From: Metallyticus violacea
Lineage: Eukaryota > Arthropoda > Insecta > Mantodea > Metallyticidae
DNA length: 64,000 nucleotides
Assembly (NCBI GenBank): GCA_030762175.1
Contig: CM060840.1
Coordinates: forward strand, 44,873,501-44,937,500
Direction of reading: 5' to 3'
Shown: in pieces, positions 45,766 to 58,985 of the stretch
How the letters are laid out: each line of letters opens with the position of its first letter
Position numbering within the stretch: position 1 is the first letter of the stretch
Made by a program: the position numbers and the translations under genes
Notes under the pieces: model-generated
The model's input: only the letters and a program-made list of their open reading frames with translations
Database searches by the model: none
Told to the model about the DNA's origin: nothing

Positions 45766-46681
45766 TCAAAAGATATGACCAACATAAGTAATCACAATAA
45801 TTTATTTTATAAGAACATGTAATATGCTATAATACTTGAACAATATTGGCTGTTTTTATGGAACTTTTACAATCTGAAGAGTAATTATATCCATCAGTTT
45901 CATTATACTGATACTTCTGCACTCTGTGCTTAAAACTTTTTACATATTTTTCATACTATTTTTTACTTTAAGATACTCCGAGCAAAAGTTTTCCTTTTCA
46001 CGAAGTGATTTTTGGGGTAGTGTAAACTATTAGTACTGCATCAACAGATAGAAATCTTTGGTACTTTTCTATGCAATTAAATTAACATTGAATGGATGAC
46101 AACTAACTGTATGGAGACCTTGCCCTGACCATGGAGAAGATCATTAAATGTTTATGAAGCTATGTTGCAGTTTCGTTGCTAAAAAACTGGACAATTGCAG
46201 ATTATCCATTTTTGTGCCTTTCTACAGTGATGGTTATGCATTTGCATGTTATTTGGTGGTTTTATTGTGTGTAAATTGAGGACAATTTTTTTTAAATCCA
46301 GAAAATTAATTTTTCCAGTTTGGCAAGGCTTCATTTTATTGTAGTCAATATTCTTAAAATTATTTGTTAACTACATGAAATTACACATTAATTAAGGAAG
46401 AATTTTTCAAAAGTCTATAATTAATAATGGAGAATGCTCTCATACATATGTTTATTTTTTGCTACATACATTTTTAGTTATTTTTTGTATGTTTTTAAAT
46501 TGATATGAAATATTTTTTCAACATTTACAAAATATATTCATAATATTATATTGTTATATTAGTTACTTAAACATACATGACAATGCATACTTCAAAGTAA
46601 AAAAACAACTTAACAGTAAACTAGTAAAGTGAATATCATACAAATATCCTAATCTAAATTTTGAACATTTTTACCTGACTT

Positions 46682-46856
46682 TCAGTTGTCTTCTAGGACA
46701 GAGAAGTAGCTCGCATCTTCAGGTATTTCAAACTTCTTGAGTAAAGCTGAAATATCCTTTTTCTTCTCTTTGCTCACCATATTTTTCTTTGGCTCTTTGG
46801 AATACTTGAACTTGAGCTGAACCAAGCTTTTTAGAACTTCAATTTGGAATGGATCT
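46682..46856 (-). CDS. Terminal coding exon of an unidentified gene
   Basis: On the - strand a pyrimidine-rich acceptor (TTTATTTCAG) opens 58 codons ending in TGA. The peptide starts DPFQIEVLKSLVQLKFKYSK, continues with a lysine-rich part (SKEKKKDISALLKKF) and ends EIPEDASYFSVLEDN. Composition and codon use are clearly coding, unlike the surrounding AT-rich DNA. The first base completes a codon from an upstream exon that I could not locate between 46.9 and 64 kb. An AATAAA at 46451-46456 (-) could be its poly(A) signal. I do not recognise the family. Confidence 0.7.
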
Positions 46857-46859
46857 CTG

Positions 46860-46965
46860 AAATAAATACTTTTTACTGATATTACAATATTATTCAGGAC
46901 CTTTCTGTATGTAAGAAGTAAATACTTTTTACTGATATTACAACTTTAATCAGGATCTCCCTGTA
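46860..46965 (+). repeat. Imperfect tandem duplication next to - strand exon
   Basis: AAATACTTTTTACTGATATT followed by ACAA occurs twice, about 57 bases apart, with similar flanks (TTCAGGACCTTTCTGTATGT and ATCAGGATCTCCCTGTATAT). It overlaps the acceptor tract of the 46682-46856 exon. Confidence 0.7.
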
Positions 46966-47574
46966 TATAATTAAATGTTCACTGTTCCTCTTAAAAGACA
47001 ATGTTGACCATTGTACTTTCCTGGAGCTTTCATTGAGGTTTTTTATTTTCCAGTCTTTAGACCTTCAGGGTCTCTCTCCTTGCATTTACATTTTCTACCT
47101 CCAAAACATTCCTTAGCTTATATGTCAATGTTAGAATTCTCCAATTAATTCATTATTCATGTTCTTTTCAGTAAAGTGAGTGCACTCAGAATGATATAAC
47201 ATGGTTTACTATGCAAATCTCTCAAAAATAAAATTCAAACATTGTGAACAATGAAGTAAAACTTTTTGCCAGTCAGTAACATGGTTGACAACAATGATGT
47301 CTAAGAGTTTAAATAATACTAGTAGGAAGTTACAATAAAATATATTAATTGGAATTCAAAATAATTACAGGTTTGTATGCATTTATCAACTTTTAACTTT
47401 TCTGTTTGGGATAATTATTAGATTTTGAAAAAAACCTGCACATTTTTGCTATTTCCAAGTATGGAAAATGTCAATTTTATAATTAACTGACTATATGGAA
47501 TGATGCGATCAAGACCATATGGTTGCTGTGTATAGCTCAAATTTTAAAATGTTGCATTTATAGAGTTTTAGAAA

Positions 47575-47885
47575 AATGCTAAATTATTCTTAGTTATGCA
47601 TAAATATAGTCTTAAAGAACTGACTCTTATGTACAATACATATATGAAAATGAATCCTTGCACAAAAAAGGTAAGGCAGTTCACAAGAAAATATCCTGAT
47701 AATTGCATTCTAGGTAGAGTAACTGTTTTCCAACAGTTACAAGTGTCAGGATCATTCAATGACACAAAATGTGTTCTAAACTGCTATGTTCTTAGTGAAG
47801 AAAAATTGAAATACAGGAATTTCCTGCACATATGCCAGCAATGTATTTCCACCAAGGAACATCATTTCCAAAATCTCATATAACA
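47575..47885 (+). pseudogene. Transposase N-terminal fossil (Tc1/mariner superfamily)
   Basis: A 95-codon frame contains YSLKELTLMYNTYMKMNPC, VRQFTRKYPDNCILGRVTVF, QQLQVSGSFND and VLSEEKLKYRNFLHICQQ. This matches the N-terminal helix-turn-helix half of transposases with the later block SGYVNSQN, the same family as the fossil at 59930-60800. The catalytic half is absent. A tract of ATT then GTT repeats follows. Confidence 0.55.
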
Positions 47886-47898
47886 CAGGTTAGTGCTT

Positions 47899-47946
47899 AT
47901 TATTATTATTATTATTATTATTGTTGTTGTTGTTGTTGTTGTTGTT
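47899..47946 (+). repeat. ATT then GTT compound microsatellite
   Basis: ATT units pass into GTT units right after the transposase fossil at 47575-47885. Confidence 0.93.
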
Positions 47947-47991
47947 GGATTTGAATACTGTAATTAAATGTTTACGGAATGTCGGAATCCA

Positions 47992-48156
47992 CACAGTTAA
48001 ACTTTTGTTAATCTTATTTTGATTTAAAGTAAAACACTAAAAATCATGTCGTCACATTAAAACTCTCTTTAAGTTTCACAAACACACTTATAAAAGTAAT
48101 TTTGGTACATGTTTCGTGAGGTACTACTTTAAATCAAAATAAGATTAACTGTAATT
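47992..48156. repeat. Fold-back element, family 4
   Basis: The left arm (CAGTTAA..., TTAATCTTATTTTGATTTAA) and right arm (TTAAATCAAAATAAGATTAA, CTGTAATT) are complementary. The interior carries ACATGTTTCGTGAGG, the recurring core on the other strand. Confidence 0.6.
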
Positions 48157-51070
48157 AAAACCTTCTTTTTTAATTATATTTTTAAGACTTATTTTTTATT
48201 GTGTTTAAAGAAAATTAATTTATTATAGTCTGGGGTTGTCAACCATTTTGTATTTCAGTGTTTAAAAATTATTCTTTTAACTTTTAACAGGATGCCTAAA
48301 ATTCCTGCAACATTATTTGTGTTAATGTAGCAATTCATTTGTCAAAATATATTTTTAAATGTGAATTAATGAATAGAAGTTGCATCACATGCAACAGCAC
48401 AACTAATGGCACAACACATTTCAATAATAAAACTAGGTATTAAAATTAAAAAAATCACTTTTATAATTACATATTTGCAATATATGCATTTGCAGAAAAC
48501 AATATATGAAAGTTATTTTGTATGCCATTTCTAAATTATGACTATGTCCAATAGTTTTGAAGAGGAAGAATCACCCTTGAAATACTTGAGCCAAGGCCAG
48601 TATTCAAATTACAGCTCCTCAACTTCCATGCTTAAGTACCCTGTCCTACAGGCATGGAACCATGACCCTCTTCCATCTGATTCTATATATCCCGAAGACA
48701 TCTCTTAAGTCTCTCCACTATGAAAGATTTATTCCTTAAGAGGTGATTTGTAGTGCTACAAGTACTTATGACCAAGGCTTCTAATTGAACCATTTAACTA
48801 AATAGGGCTTAATTTATTATGTATGGAAATTGTTTTTTCACATTAGCTGTATGTAGGACGTTATTGAATCCTGGCTGTGACCCAAATTTTTAATGTCTGA
48901 TTCTTTCTTTCCAACCTATTTCTTGCACATGGCTAGTGTGCAAGACAATTTACATATATAAACTAACAAGATTTGTTTAAATTTTTTCTGACTGTGATTT
49001 ACAACTTTTGTAAAGAGACAGTCAAGCAGCTGACAGGGCTATTATCATTTCTCTGCAATTATAAAAACTATTTAATGTTTAAAATAAACAATAGTTACGT
49101 AATCTTACATTTATTATACATACAAATTATTTATTAAACTTCACTGTTAATACAAGTTTAATACATAATGCATGAACAAAATATGTTGTTGTTGAGCTAA
49201 TGTGCAGGATTTTGATCCATCAATTTTTCCCTGGCCAGTCAATATAATTTGTGTATTTTCCCGTCAGGTGCAGCTTTCCTCAGTTCTGTGCATTCCAATT
49301 AGATGTTCTCCATTTAGAATCTTGTCAGTATTGCAGATCTTAGATATGTTATCATTCATAAAACCAAATCTGTGTAGATGTTCCGCCAATCATGTCCAGT
49401 TGCCAGTCTAAAATGAGCAACTACTTCCTTCCTTGATAGATTTATTTTTTGTACTGTTTCTTTTATATTAGAATAATTTTTATTACATATTTCCACTTGA
49501 ATATTATGTTGATATTATTGTTCTATGGTCGTTTTGATATTTTTTAATTTTACATTTAATCCACAGGGCTTTATTGGTTTTTAATATAGCACTGCCCCCT
49601 TTTTGGCCAGAAAGTTTGCATTCTCATTACGTATCACTCCCACATGCTCTGCACAACGTTGTAGCCTATTTTGCATTACCCAGGGGACACCATGTGGAGG
49701 CAGGCTACTTTATCCCCCATGAACAAAATATTAATAATTGGATAGAAATGAAGTACCAATGATGTCCCATATTGAACAAGTTGTCAATCCTATTGTAGAC
49801 TCTAATCACCCAGCATTACGGTAAAAGTACCAAACACATGTCTCAAGTGACATCTTGCTTTTTTATGGTTTTAGCACTTAGAATCACATTTCCTGGTTTG
49901 TATATGTAATGGCAGTAAACAATGCCTTAAATTTTGAGGGAAACAAGCCATGTTCTTGCATCAAATAGATCTTTTAATGCTGCTAGATATACTTTTATTG
50001 TGATTATCTTTAGTAATGAAACTGAAATGATTCCCATAAAGAAATGCATAATTTCAATAGTTACAATTGTTCTTCCTACTTATCCTCATGATTCTTTCAG
50101 TTTTCTGGTGGCGTTTCACCTTATTAAGCTGCATTATGGTTACTTATCTAATGAATAAAATAAATAAGCTATTTCTGTTATATCCTTACAATTTTAGCTT
50201 CAATTAAAAAAAGGGAGAAAAAATGAATGTGCAAATACTGCTTTTGTAGACACGCAACTTAATCATTACCTAAATAAATGATGTTCTAAGAATGTTTCTA
50301 AATATGCAGTAATAATATTCTTACAATCATTGGCCGGTAGAAGACAATCCCCCTTGCGTGATGCTTAAACCTTCTTTAATCATCTAACTCTTTTAACTGT
50401 TATATTTCACCCATTTCATTATATTTAAAATTTCCTGAATTTGACAAACACATGTTGTTCTGTCTCTAGTTTTATCTTGAGCATATGTACACAATTTTAC
50501 AATATTCTCATTTCCAATCTCATCATTCTATACAAATATTCCCAAATTTTTTTCTATAATCCTCTTTCTAATTCTCTTTGGCAACTGACATGCTGTTACC
50601 ATAAATGCAGAATATAGACTAAACAGTAAACTAAAGCAAGGGGCAACACTTTGCCAAATTTTCATCTCTTCAATATAACTTTCATTACCAGCTTATAAAT
50701 ACCATTGTCCAAAATGCAAATTGTTAGTATAACAATAATAGCAACCGATAATAAATAAAATATATAATCAGCATTGTAGATTGAACATTTGTAGTAGTAT
50801 ACTCATTTGGCACCTTACTTTATATAGTGTTCAATTTCATTAGAAATTGAACTATATTCTCGTAAGACCATTCCCATTGAGTCAATGTAACTGTACCTTA
50901 TAAGGTGGCCTGGCCTCAGAAGACAGCTATAATACTGTCAACCTGGGGGAAATAACCAATTTCAAGAGAAAAAGGCAGCATTAGATAAAAAAAAATTCTC
51001 ACAAACTTATTAATATGTTGTGATGAGTCATACTAAACACTCTTATAGCTTTGCTAATTTTCTTTTCATT
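48157..51070. other. No gene seen
   Basis: AT-rich. A possible decayed tRNA-type SINE on the - strand lies around 48580-48670 (GTAATTTGAATACTGGCC). A GC-richer piece at 49580-49720 has no recognised motif. Upstream exons of the 46.7-kb gene might hide here. Confidence 0.35.
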
Positions 51071-51849
51071 AAAACATATTTTGCAGACCTTTGCCCACTT
51101 CATCAGCTGCTTCTCAACTGTCAGAAAGATGTCATAACCCTTGGAGGATGTACAGTTAGGCTCTGGTGGATATCTGATGAACCTGAAATTAGTGTTTTTT
51201 TCACCATAGATATTGAAGTTCATTAACTGATTTTTTAATTTATGGACATAAATTTTCTTCCCATGTACTAAGTTCTGTAGGCCCTTCTACTGCCTTTAAC
51301 AATTGTATTTTTCCTTAATTTTATGATTTCTATCCAAAAATGAGCTGACACAGCAATTTCTCTATTTGCTTATACTTTATGTTCCTGACATATTCTTTCC
51401 ATTGGGTTCATATTTATTTTTGTTTTTACAATTTATATTTTATTGCAGTCTGCACAATTTATACAATAGATTTCTGACTTTTTTCTGATGATATATCTGT
51501 TTGTTTAAAAGATTTTTATGCTAAAATTATTCCAAAATGCAAATGTAATGTTAGCATACTTAAAAGTTTTTCTGTAGCCCAAGGATGTTAGTACATTTTG
51601 TACAAAGTTTCTCTTCTTTTATTGCCAAGAGAGCTTAGAAGTTTTAGCTGCTTAAGTTCTTGAACTTTTGTAACCATTTTTTAAACTAATTCCTTGCAAA
51701 AACCATTATGTACTGCTGTTTCTGCTATTTGGTTCTATTCCTGTTGCTTTTCTGTATTATTTGAAGGTAAAGAGAAAATCATAAAATTGAAGAAAAAGTG
51801 CAATTGTTAAAGGCAGTAGAAGGACATATAGAACTTAGCACATGGGGAA

Positions 51850-52065
51850 AAATTTATATCCATAAATTCAAAAATTGGCTAATGAACTTTGATATCCAGG
51901 TGAAAAAACATTAATTTTAGGTTCATCAGTAGCTGATGATTCCGGCAAAGGTCTGCCAAACATGTGTTAATGAAAAGAAAATTATTGAAGTTGTAAAAGT
52001 GTTTAATGTGAATCACCACATGTTATTCACTTCACTGTGCTGGTTCCAATGTTATTTTTAGAAAA
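51850..52065 (+). repeat. Fold-back-related repeat
   Basis: It has the core GTAGCTGATGATTCCGGCAA then AGGTCTGCCAAACATGTG, and further on TTCACTTCACTGTGCTGGTT CC, a variant of the arm end seen at 27965-27990. A partner core on the - strand lies at 51075-51135. Confidence 0.45.
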
Positions 52066-52081
52066 TCTCATAATGTATTAT

Positions 52082-52082
52082 G

Positions 52083-52117
<35 letters not shown>
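52082..52117 (+). repeat. TC then CA microsatellite
   Basis: About 12 TC units followed by about 6 CA units. Confidence 0.93.
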
Positions 52118-55100
52118 AGTGCACTTGTGTGTCTGTTTGTCCGTCCGTCTGTCTCTAACACATTAATCAACTATTAAAACAATAGCTGAAATCCTTTCCG
52201 AGTCTGATTCTATGGAATGGTAGCATTGTATTGAATCTTTTGATTACTACTTTTAATTGCATCATATGACATGACTCATGGATTCATTCTTATATTCTTA
52301 CATTTATGGGAAGAGCATATGATTTGCAGGAGGACTAATTAAAAAAACACATGTTTTTTCTGAAAACAACTTGAATACTGAAAACTGTCCATTTTCCATC
52401 CTTTTCTTGTCTTTATGGTAGGAGATAATAACTTTACACATTACAGCATAAGAATTTATTATAAATTGTTGATTTATATCAATTTACAAGTTAACACAGC
52501 TGAATCAACAGCAACATTACACAAAAGTATTATATTCCAGATATTACATTAAAACTTGATAGTATACATTAAAAAGCATTTGCTATGGAGATATGAAGGA
52601 TTTTTTTTTTTGAGTACATATGAAACATGAAACATCTTTTGCTTCCCATATTACAACAAATATTCTTTAATTTATTTATGAGAATTCTTAGAAGTTTTTA
52701 TTTCACTGCTGTAATATTTAATAACAAATACCTCAATTAATTAACAATAAACATATATACATTTTAGATGCATTTGTTCATTTATTTTTTATGTCCATAT
52801 ATACTTCTTTCTATTTAACTTGCTTTGACTACATCAATTCAGGTACTTTGAATTAAAAAAGCATAAAGTTCTCAAAATGGAACTCCAATTTACCTTAATT
52901 AATTTCCTAATTAGGTTCTTTGAAGAAAATAACCATTTCTTTTCACAATAATGTCCATCTTGTATCTCTTTATTATTTCACATTTTTGGAAATGCACAAT
53001 TACTGCAATTTAAATCAATAAATACATTTTCTGACCAACTATAGCAATACTCAACAGCAAGTTGCTATGAATTTCATTCAATGCAACATTTAAGCCATAG
53101 ACATACAACAAAAAACATTAGTTCCAAATGTCAATTTGGCTTAGTAAATAAGCTCTTTTATGATTATTTTATAATTCACCATTTAAATACATATGTCATT
53201 TGGACACACATTTTCGATGTATTTGTTTACCTTTTTTATACAATTTGCACATTTATAAAAATTGAACACTACAGGTGACTCAGCTTCTTTAAAAATTAGT
53301 TTACAAATTGTATTTTTGTATACCTTTAAGATCTTAAGATATTTTTAATTTTCAATTCATTTTTATATCACTCAGATGAATTATAATAGTGGTAGCATCT
53401 AAAAATTTGCAAGAGTAGTGTTTCAAAATATATACAAATACCAGAATAGCTCTATATTTATGTCTCTCAAAAATGGTAACAATGTTTTAAATTACAGATT
53501 TTGGTACGTCAAAATACATTAAAAAATCTGGAATGGCAGGCACTCACTTGTGACACTAGTAGCAATGGCAGCTTTGAAATGTTCAAGGTCCCTACAGGGT
53601 ATCACGTATAGATCATGTGATATATTAATAAAATAGTATTATTTTGAAAATATTTCGTACATAATTTTTTTAATAAACTTTAGAGGCTTGCTTACTGATT
53701 AATTTGGTTACACATATAGTGCCTACCACTAAATTACTGATGAGCTAAGAAATTTAGAAAAAGATATTACTGCTCTAGCTGTTGTCCATTTGTGCACCAC
53801 TAAAAATCTGTAACTGATCTCCAGAACAGGGATTCAGTCTATGAATAAGAGGGCAGTTTACACCAAAGCACTGCAATACAGCTAACTTATTTTTATAATT
53901 AATATGATGAAAAACATTAAAATACTCTTCCTGAAATGAAAGGTAAACAAAGTAAATAAAACAATAGGACTGTTGCTTAAGAACAGATATCTCTATTTAA
54001 ATGTAAATTGGAACTTGCACAGTGAAGCTAATCAATTAAGATATTTCTATGTTTCTAAGTGCTGCTTAATATTGGCAGAACTCAATATAATATAACTGCT
54101 TAACAACCCATGGACTTGGGTTTGATTTCCAGTTATAACAAATTGTATCTGGATAGCAATTTATTAGAACTTAGTAGCTTTAAGTATTAAAAGATTAATT
54201 TGCCCTCGTCATTGCATTTTATTCATAGATTTTTGTCCTGAAGACCTATGATAGTTGGCATGCAATGCTAAAAGAAAAGTGCTCAGTAATGAGAGGCTAA
54301 ATCAGCTTTTAATTTCCTTCTTTACGGCTTTTAAACACAGAAGAATAAAATGAGACTAAATAGGTATTGCAAAAATAAAAACACCTGAAAATGTAAATAA
54401 ATGTGTATTATGTATTTGTTTATATAATATATATTTATTAATTTGTTGTGCTTTATTTCTGCAGTATAATATTTATTTGTCATCAAGAGGAAATTTAAAT
54501 TCTCCAGAAATTAAGTAAAATATAACCATAAATTGTAAAAAAACTAACTATTTAGGTTCCTCAAAAAATTTTACAATAGGACATTCCTTCCCTTAAAAGC
54601 ACAGTGAAATATGTTTCAAAATTACAAATAATCTGCTTATAGTTTCTTTCATATCATTAATCTGTTCCATAAAAGAATACGGCTGTTCTCTCCAATGTAC
54701 CAGGATCATATTTATCCATACAATTAATTGCTCATCCACTTATATTTGAAAAGTATTAAATGTCAGTGCAAGTAACATACTTTCTTTACACAACTGTTCT
54801 TTCTTCATTAATGTCAGAGGAAGTATTTATTTCTTACTCTTTCATCTTAATCTTACATGAATCTTTTTATTTAAATTTATGAGCTGCACTAGGCATGAAT
54901 ATATAAAATTTATTTTAAGTTGCCCTCATCAACAAACTATTAACAAGTTGTAAAATTATTCTTTTTCAATTTAGAGTACCAGTGCATTAATTATGATCAA
55001 ACACAGATGCACAATTTTGCCCCAATATATGGGAACATTCTTCTCTTTAACTATTGATTTCCATCTCTTTTGTGCTGTGCAGCAGTTTGAGAAAGTATTG

Positions 55101-55346
55101 TTTGCACATGCACACAAAGACAGTGTGGTTTTTACAGCCTTGTGTTATAAGAGCCATCAATTAAAAAAAATTCCCAATGTACTTATTTCTATGCTTATTC
55201 CTCAGCAGGACTGCTTGAATTTTATTATTTATCAATCTATGTATCATCAGCTCTCAGTCACTTTCAGAGACAATGCAATACAATAGTTTTTCCACTAGTT
55301 ATAGAGGAACATACTCCTATTCTACATTTTATTCAGACCTTTCCCT
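52118..55346. other. No gene seen
   Basis: Very AT-rich. A weak tRNA-like box B (GGGTTTGATTTCCAG) lies near 54118 and a fold-back arm fragment at 54005-54045. Confidence 0.4.
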
Positions 55347-55356
55347 TATATCTAAG

Positions 55357-55637
55357 AAATGAATGAATGGTATTTAACGCCCGTTTTTACTACAGAGGCA
55401 CAGGTGATGGACACTGATGATACATGAGATGAAATGATAAATTGTGAAAGGATTTATTTTTTTAAGGAAGGAAATGTTCCAGGCATAAGTTTAGGGTACT
55501 CTCCAGCATTTGCCATTTATGAGGACTGAGGAAAACCTGGAAAAACCTCAGTCAGGGAGCATGGTCCTGGTGGGATTCCAACCCCAGACATCCCGCTCAT
55601 GAGTCCGAGCCTTAACGATCTCAGTCACCTGTGGCGG
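55357..55637 (-). repeat. SINE-A, full-length copy with target-site duplication
   Basis: The family tail (TTTAACGCCCGTTTTTACTA) begins just after TATATCTAAG (55347-55356). The head (CACCTGTGGCGG) ends just before another TATATCTAAG (55638-55647). This 10-bp duplication defines the insertion limits and shows LINE-driven retrotransposition. Confidence 0.82.
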
Positions 55638-55647
55638 TATATCTAAG

Positions 55648-57009
55648 GAAGAGTATTAACAGCATTTATGGTATTTCCTTCATAAGTTGATATTAGTTAT
55701 TAGCATGCAGAAATAAATTTGATTGGGTGATTAACCTTTTTATTTCCAAATTAGCTCATGAAGTAGTAATGCTTATTAAATAAATATCTCCATTATTTGT
55801 CTGCTTTCTTTTCCTTTTTAGCACTTGTAGTATGAAGAATGCATTTTATAATATTAAAAATGTTAAGTTTAAATTTCTGCAGAGAAAGAAAATGTTTTCA
55901 TGAACGTGCATAACAAATAATGAAATCTTATAAATAATGACTAAGTTTGTAGACATTTCTGTGTGATGTTAAATTTAAGAGCCAATAGCAACAAGCAATA
56001 TTTTACTATGAAGTTATGATGGACAGAATCTTGGTCCCTGAGCTTGCACAAATAAATATATCATTATTCATTATCATCTGAACAATATTCACAAGATTTC
56101 ACACCATTTCATCAATTCCTATTTAAATATTCTGTGCATTTGTTGCTTAGTAATACTATATTAAAATCTTTAGTTTATTTTATGCTTCTTTCTGCATTTT
56201 TTCTTTCTTTCAGCTATCACTGCATTTGTGATAGGTAGCATTGACTTTTGTCTAGAATACTTTAAGACCTTTTCTTTTATAAAAATCCAACTAATTTCAT
56301 TGTCTATAAAAAGGTCTAGCAGTTCCAGCACAAAGGACATATGAAAATGTTGGTACAAACCAACAGAAAAAACTATATAAGTTTTGTTATACCTTTCTTT
56401 GCTTTAAGTTTGGCAAAAGATGCAATGCATTGGTGACAGTCCAATCTGAACAGTGCATTCAGAAATATTCAGTACATTATCAGAAATTCTGATAGAGATT
56501 GAGTACATACAGCCACAGTCATTCATTCATTTTTTTTTCACTCCTCAAGTACACTATGTTGATCCTATTAGAATGTATTAAATGTTAGATGACAGATTAA
56601 TTATAATTTACATGTATTAAATATGTTCACACTAACTCCACTTACTTACACTCTATATTTGGTTGAATCATTGTAATACTTACGCATTATGTTTGGTTGA
56701 ATCATTGTAATGGTTCAATCTTATTAGTTATTACAGATAAAATAATTATAATAATAATAGACTACTTATTAATAAAACAAACTCAAAACATTAACAGATT
56801 ATGTTGAAAATAAACTAAAAATTAAATAAATGATGCTGAAGCTGTATCTGAACTTTAACATAAACATAGTGTGTATGAAGAAAATGCTTCATTGCTTGGT
56901 TTCTTCTAAGTTCAGAAAAGCAAATCAAAGGTAAATGGAACTAGAAAAATTACACAAATAATAAACTGTTAAATATAAATAACATAAATATATTTTTTTA
57001 AATCTTGAA
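55648..57009. other. No gene seen
   Basis: AT-rich. Contains a short duplication of TTTGGTTGAATCATTGTAAT near 56655 and 56691. Confidence 0.45.
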
Positions 57010-57109
57010 ATGCTAATTGAAACTTATATAACGAAGCTAATCATATAAATAAGATCATTGTATGATTGAGTCGAACTGTGCACTCCTATTAGCTCCACTT
57101 ACTTGTTTA

Positions 57110-57715
57110 AATTTAGTACATGTATTGCAGACACTCGTATGCACCATCAGCTCATGTCGATGATATATTGTGGGCATCCTACTTGATGCGCCTGATTCAA
57201 GTGAGGAACATCTTTCATTGTGAAGCCATAGTGCTGGAAAATCACTGTGTTTTGGTAAATGAAATAGCTGCAATTGTACCATTAGTCATGGCTCAGCACA
57301 CTGAATTTATGATGTGCTCCAGTTTCAGAAAGTATCTGAAAGGTGGGATGCCAAAGTAGCTCACTCCAGAATTGAAACAGTGGCATGTTGATTCCTGAAC
57401 TTTTGCAGTGCTTTGAAGCAGAATGTAATAGATTCCTAGATGAAACCTAGGTACACTGCCACCAGCCCAAACAAAGAGAGCAAAAGAGGAATGATGCCAT
57501 TCCTCATCACCAAAACTAGGCAATAGCCAAGTGCAAAACTAAAATATTTTTGGAGGAATTGATGCACTTTGTAAACACTGGAGGACTTGTATTGAATGTC
57601 AAGGAGACTATGTAAAAAAAGATACAATTGTATACTATTTTTCTTAAATAAATTATTTAAAAAAACATATAAAGTTTTCATTTGAATCACCCTTATAACA
57701 CAGTCTATTGGCATG
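57110..57715 (+). pseudogene. mariner-like transposase fossil with 3' end
   Basis: Near the end the frame reads WRTCIECQGDYVKKD, the usual mariner C-terminus (W..CI...GDY.E.D). An AT-rich stretch and AAGTTTTCATTTGAATCACC, a plausible terminal repeat, follow it. The region before (57110-57360) is open but matches nothing clearly. Confidence 0.45.
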
Positions 57716-58268
57716 TACACAGGCTTATGCACAGCAGGAATATGGAAATCAATTAGTTAACAAAAAGGCATTTCTACATGCCATTTTCTATAGTCCCTAT
57801 TAAATTATATTTCCATTAGTATTAGACCAAGACACATATAGTTATTACGTTAGTGATTTAATGAAAGCAAAACCCATGCCATATTCTGTTATGGAAGTTT
57901 TGCTAATTCTAACACAGACATATGTGGCTGAGTATTTGAAATGCTTCTTACTTACAGTAATAACACATTTATGTGATGTTCAGAATTGATAACTGAAAAT
58001 TACAATATCTTTTCAAGAAAAATAAATCTTCCATAAAAGAATGGTTTGCTACTATAATTTTGTTATGGTTCATAAATATTAACACTTTTCCATGTTAAAA
58101 TATCACTTATATTTTTTTACAATAGATAATGTACACAAATATATACATTGATTTCAATCATTATATATACATATGTACATCTTTTATCACTCACTGTAGC
58201 CAAATGTTGAGCCTTTTCCTTTGTCTTATAATACAAATATGCCGATTCACACTGTTGTGAAGGTTTTA

Positions 58269-58541
58269 TTATTCACAGCTATTTTCACATTTACCTAAAG
58301 TTTGCTCTGTTTCTCCCCTATTCAGTTTATATCTTACACTCATGTCTGTTTCCAACAGTCTTGAATCTTGCTGTGTTATTTCACTTTTCTCCGGCTTGTT
58401 CGCTTTCTCTAAAGCTGCATACTCACGTGCCTTCTCTCTGTGTGTTTTAATGAGGATGCGATGACCATCACAATCTTTATTTTCCAAATAACATTTGGTT
58501 TTACAACATGCTTTGCATAACCGAAAGTCACATTTGGAACC
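58269..58541 (-). CDS. DUS1L: tRNA-dihydrouridine synthase 1-like gene, last exon
   Basis: After a CTTAG acceptor the exon encodes GSKCDFRLCKACCKTKCYLE, NKDCDGHRILIKTHREKARE, then a charged, variable tail ending GKCENSCE and TAA TAA. Seven cysteines in the first 30 residues plus the DCxGH motif look like a zinc-binding module, and IKTHREKA matches the conserved basic stretch after it. AATAAA overlaps the stop (58265-58270). The intron upstream is 5.4 kb and contains an old Tc1/mariner relative and a fresh mariner. Which tRNA positions it modifies cannot be judged from this part. Confidence 0.7.
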   Translation of the reverse strand, partial: GSKCDFRLCKACCKTKCYLENKDCDGHRILIKTHREKAREYAALEKANKPEKSEITQQDSRLLETDMSVRYKLNRGETEQTLGKCENSCE

Positions 58542-58789
58542 CTAAGTATGCAAAGAAAACATTATGTAGATTTAATACAATATAAATCAAGATGAATGCA
58601 GTGTGACTACAACAAATGATTTTAATAACGAAATTATGCAATTATAAAATTGACATATTACTATTCAGAATACAGGAGAGAGAAGAATAAAAGTAAATGT
58701 TGAACAAGAAACAGAAAAATAACAGTGATGAAGCAATTAATCTTTGTGGTGACAGCACCTATTGGGTTAATTTTGATTGTCTTTTTTCT

Positions 58790-58985
58790 TTTACTTTCTT
58801 CTTCTTCTTTGTTTAATACCCTGTCAACTGCCGTTGGTCTTTCAAGAATAATGTAATGAATGAAATGATGGATAAATGAACCCAAGCAACAGACCCCAGT
58901 CAGGAATTAAACCCAAGGTTTCCAGTAGACACACAAATACACTAGCATTTGAGCCAGCCATGGGCTTTGCTACCCTTGCATAATG
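58790..58985 (-). repeat. Probable tRNA-derived SINE remnant
   Basis: On the - strand GGCTGGCTCAAATGCTAG (box-A-like) is followed by GGGTTTAATTCCTGACTGG (box-B-like), then a body with CATTTCATTCATTACATT. The ends are unclear. Confidence 0.4.

Larger units (their letters stand above)
43761..46681. other. Intergenic sequence between convergent genes
   Basis: Contains an inverted pair around 44506-44622 (CATGTAAAAGGTGCATTTAT against its complement in TATATGCACCTTTAAGCATG) and a TA microsatellite. No exon is seen between the PDZ gene end and the - strand terminal exon. Confidence 0.45.

Noticed and set aside
54090..54300. Possible tRNA-derived SINE
   Set aside because: Only a box-B-like GGGTTTGATTTCC is visible; no matching copy or ends, so not called as a feature.
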